From: Nitrospinaceae bacterium
GTDB lineage: Bacteria > Nitrospinota > Nitrospinia > Nitrospinales > Nitrospinaceae
DNA: 5,215 bases
Direction of reading: 5' to 3'
Assembly (NCBI GenBank): GCA_029261615.1
Contig: JAJDAX010000164.1
Location: forward strand, 1-5,215
This document shows, in pieces, positions 4,221-5,215 of this stretch. The stretch's first letter is position 1. Every line of letters starts with the position of its first letter. The notes beneath the pieces were generated by a model. It did not search any database. It saw nothing but the letters and a program-made list of their open reading frames with translations, and had not been told where the DNA came from. A program made the translations under genes and the position numbers.

Positions 4221-5174
4221 TTACTTCCCTGAGGACGAAATTTTTGATTCGGAAAATTCCTTTAGCACCTTGCCAACTACCATCTGAGTGAACTCTCGTT
4301 TGTTGAGCCAGCGGAACTTCCCAAACTGGATATTGCGGATTGACGGCTTCTGGGATCCCACAAACCGTGCGCCCCAAATGGCTTCGCCAGTCTGCGTGCT
4401 GATCAGGTAGGCTCCGAACTCCAGAGCTACCCCTGGGCTGCGGGACGGTTTGTTGTCCTGATCGTAAAAGGTATTACCGTAGCGGGTGACTGCGCCAATC
4501 ATGACGGCATCGATTTTATCGGCTGAATAGGGCAGATCGTAGGTCGTCGAATTTTGCGTACCTAAGCTGCCGGCAACTCGCGGTTGAGGTGCGCTGCCCG
4601 AAGAGGTCGCTCCAGATTGGCGGCGACTCTCTGGCGTGGTCATCATTTTCATCTGGTACTCTTCTACCATTTTTTTTGGATGGATGACGGCGTACCGGCC
4701 CGCAGTTTCCAACTCAGAGGAAACCTGCTCGGCAACCAGGTTCCCGGCTTCTTCATCCTTGTCCATGCCTTTTATTTTGTTCTCAAAATGGATGACCCCG
4801 ATTCGCCTCACACCTCGAAATGCTTCGGGATTGAACACCTTGCTCTGCACCTGGTCATCCGGCTCGACTTCAAGGAGCTGCCGGTAATAGTCCGGATAAC
4901 GCTTTCCCTTCATAAACTTTTCAAGATACTCAGGATACGGGTGATCCAGGTTGAGCTTCGGATTTAATACCGGGTTCAACTCCTTAAGCATCGGCTCATG
5001 AGACTGATTGGTCGGATTGTATGTGTGTGAGTCGTATAAGGGGCGACGCGATCCATCGTCTATTTCAAAAGCATCGCCAATGGGAATTCCAAAAGCGGGC
5101 GTTCCCCAAAAGGCGGTCATTAAAAATAGTGAACCGAAAATCAGAGACTGGTGGGTTGCGCGATGTGTTTGCAT
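4221..5174 (-). CDS. exported CsgG/LpoB-like periplasmic protein
   Basis: A 317-aa protein with an N-terminal signal peptide: basic start (MQTHRATHQS), hydrophobic core (LIFGSLFLMTAFWG) and likely signal peptidase I cleavage after Ala-Phe-Gly at 27-29. There is no lipobox cysteine. A linker with Tyr/Pro-rich sequence follows (about 75-100). From residue 121 the sequence RRIGVIHFENK, GNLVAEQVSSELETAGRYAVIHPKKM, then IDAVMIGAVTRYG and LEFGAYLISTQTGEAIWGAR follows the strand-helix order of the CsgG/LpoB/TolB-N-like fold used by outer-membrane secretion channels, PBP activators and related lipoproteins. A low-complexity Ser/Gly/Gln insert interrupts it at 183-212. The fold call is from motif pattern, and the precise role is unknown. 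The ATG at 5174 is the only start giving a proper signal peptide, though its Shine-Dalgarno is weak. The HmuY-like gene follows after 15 nt, so the two probably function together in the envelope. Confidence 0.65.
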   Translation of the reverse strand: MQTHRATHQSLIFGSLFLMTAFWGTPAFGIPIGDAFEIDDGSRRPLYDSHTYNPTNQSHEPMLKELNPVLNPKLNLDHPYPEYLEKFMKGKRYPDYYRQLLEVEPDDQVQSKVFNPEAFRGVRRIGVIHFENKIKGMDKDEEAGNLVAEQVSSELETAGRYAVIHPKKMVEEYQMKMMTTPESRRQSGATSSGSAPQPRVAGSLGTQNSTTYDLPYSADKIDAVMIGAVTRYGNTFYDQDNKPSRSPGVALEFGAYLISTQTGEAIWGARFVGSQKPSIRNIQFGKFRWLNKREFTQMVVGKVLKEFSESKISSSGK

Positions 5175-5215
5175 AAAGTCGATTTCAACGGTTTTGGGAG
5201 AAAGGAAAGGGCAAG

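Noticed and set aside
4584..4967. 127-aa plus-strand open frame
   Set aside because: It is antisense to the signal-peptide-bearing CsgG-like gene, lacks a ribosome site, and shows no coherent domain.

Overview
This window reads as ordinary chromosome from a Gram-negative, probably aerobic bacterium. The evidence for that is an exported protein with a signal peptide, a membrane-anchored HmuY-type domain protein, and a DUF420/CtaM-type membrane protein, a family tied to heme-copper oxidases. The gene mix recalls Nitrospinota (marine nitrite oxidisers), but that is a memory-based impression with low confidence. Almost everything lies on the minus strand, so the layout below runs from the right-hand end leftwards.

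Right block (5174 to 3405, minus): a CsgG/LpoB-like secreted protein of 317 aa is followed 15 nt later by a 266-aa protein with an N-terminal membrane anchor and a periplasmic HmuY-like domain. A short hairpin with a U-rich tail (3364-3384) probably ends this pair.

Middle block (3245 to 1726, minus): three tightly spaced genes form a likely operon. They are a 194-aa charged soluble protein of unknown function with a perfect AGGAGG ribosome-binding site, a 59-aa two-helix membrane protein (8 nt gap), and a 241-aa DUF420 protein with six likely membrane segments (21 nt gap). The best guess is a respiratory-oxidase biogenesis or accessory module.

Small-ORF block (about 1680 to 1021): three very small single-helix membrane proteins sit here. 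Two are on the minus strand (33 and 63 aa) and one is on the plus strand (35 aa). Promoter-like sequences face both ways, and one minus-strand promoter would make a transcript antisense to the entire plus-strand peptide gene. This is the least conventional part of the window.

Left block (950 to 1, minus): a strong hairpin terminator closes the small-ORF unit. After it come a histidine-phosphatase-superfamily enzyme and, 10 nt later, the start of an ABC ATPase (Walker A intact) that runs off the window edge.

I saw no tRNA, rRNA, CRISPR array, insertion sequence or attachment site. The novelty here lies in the small membrane peptides and the uncharacterised operon partners rather than in any recognisable defence or mobile system.
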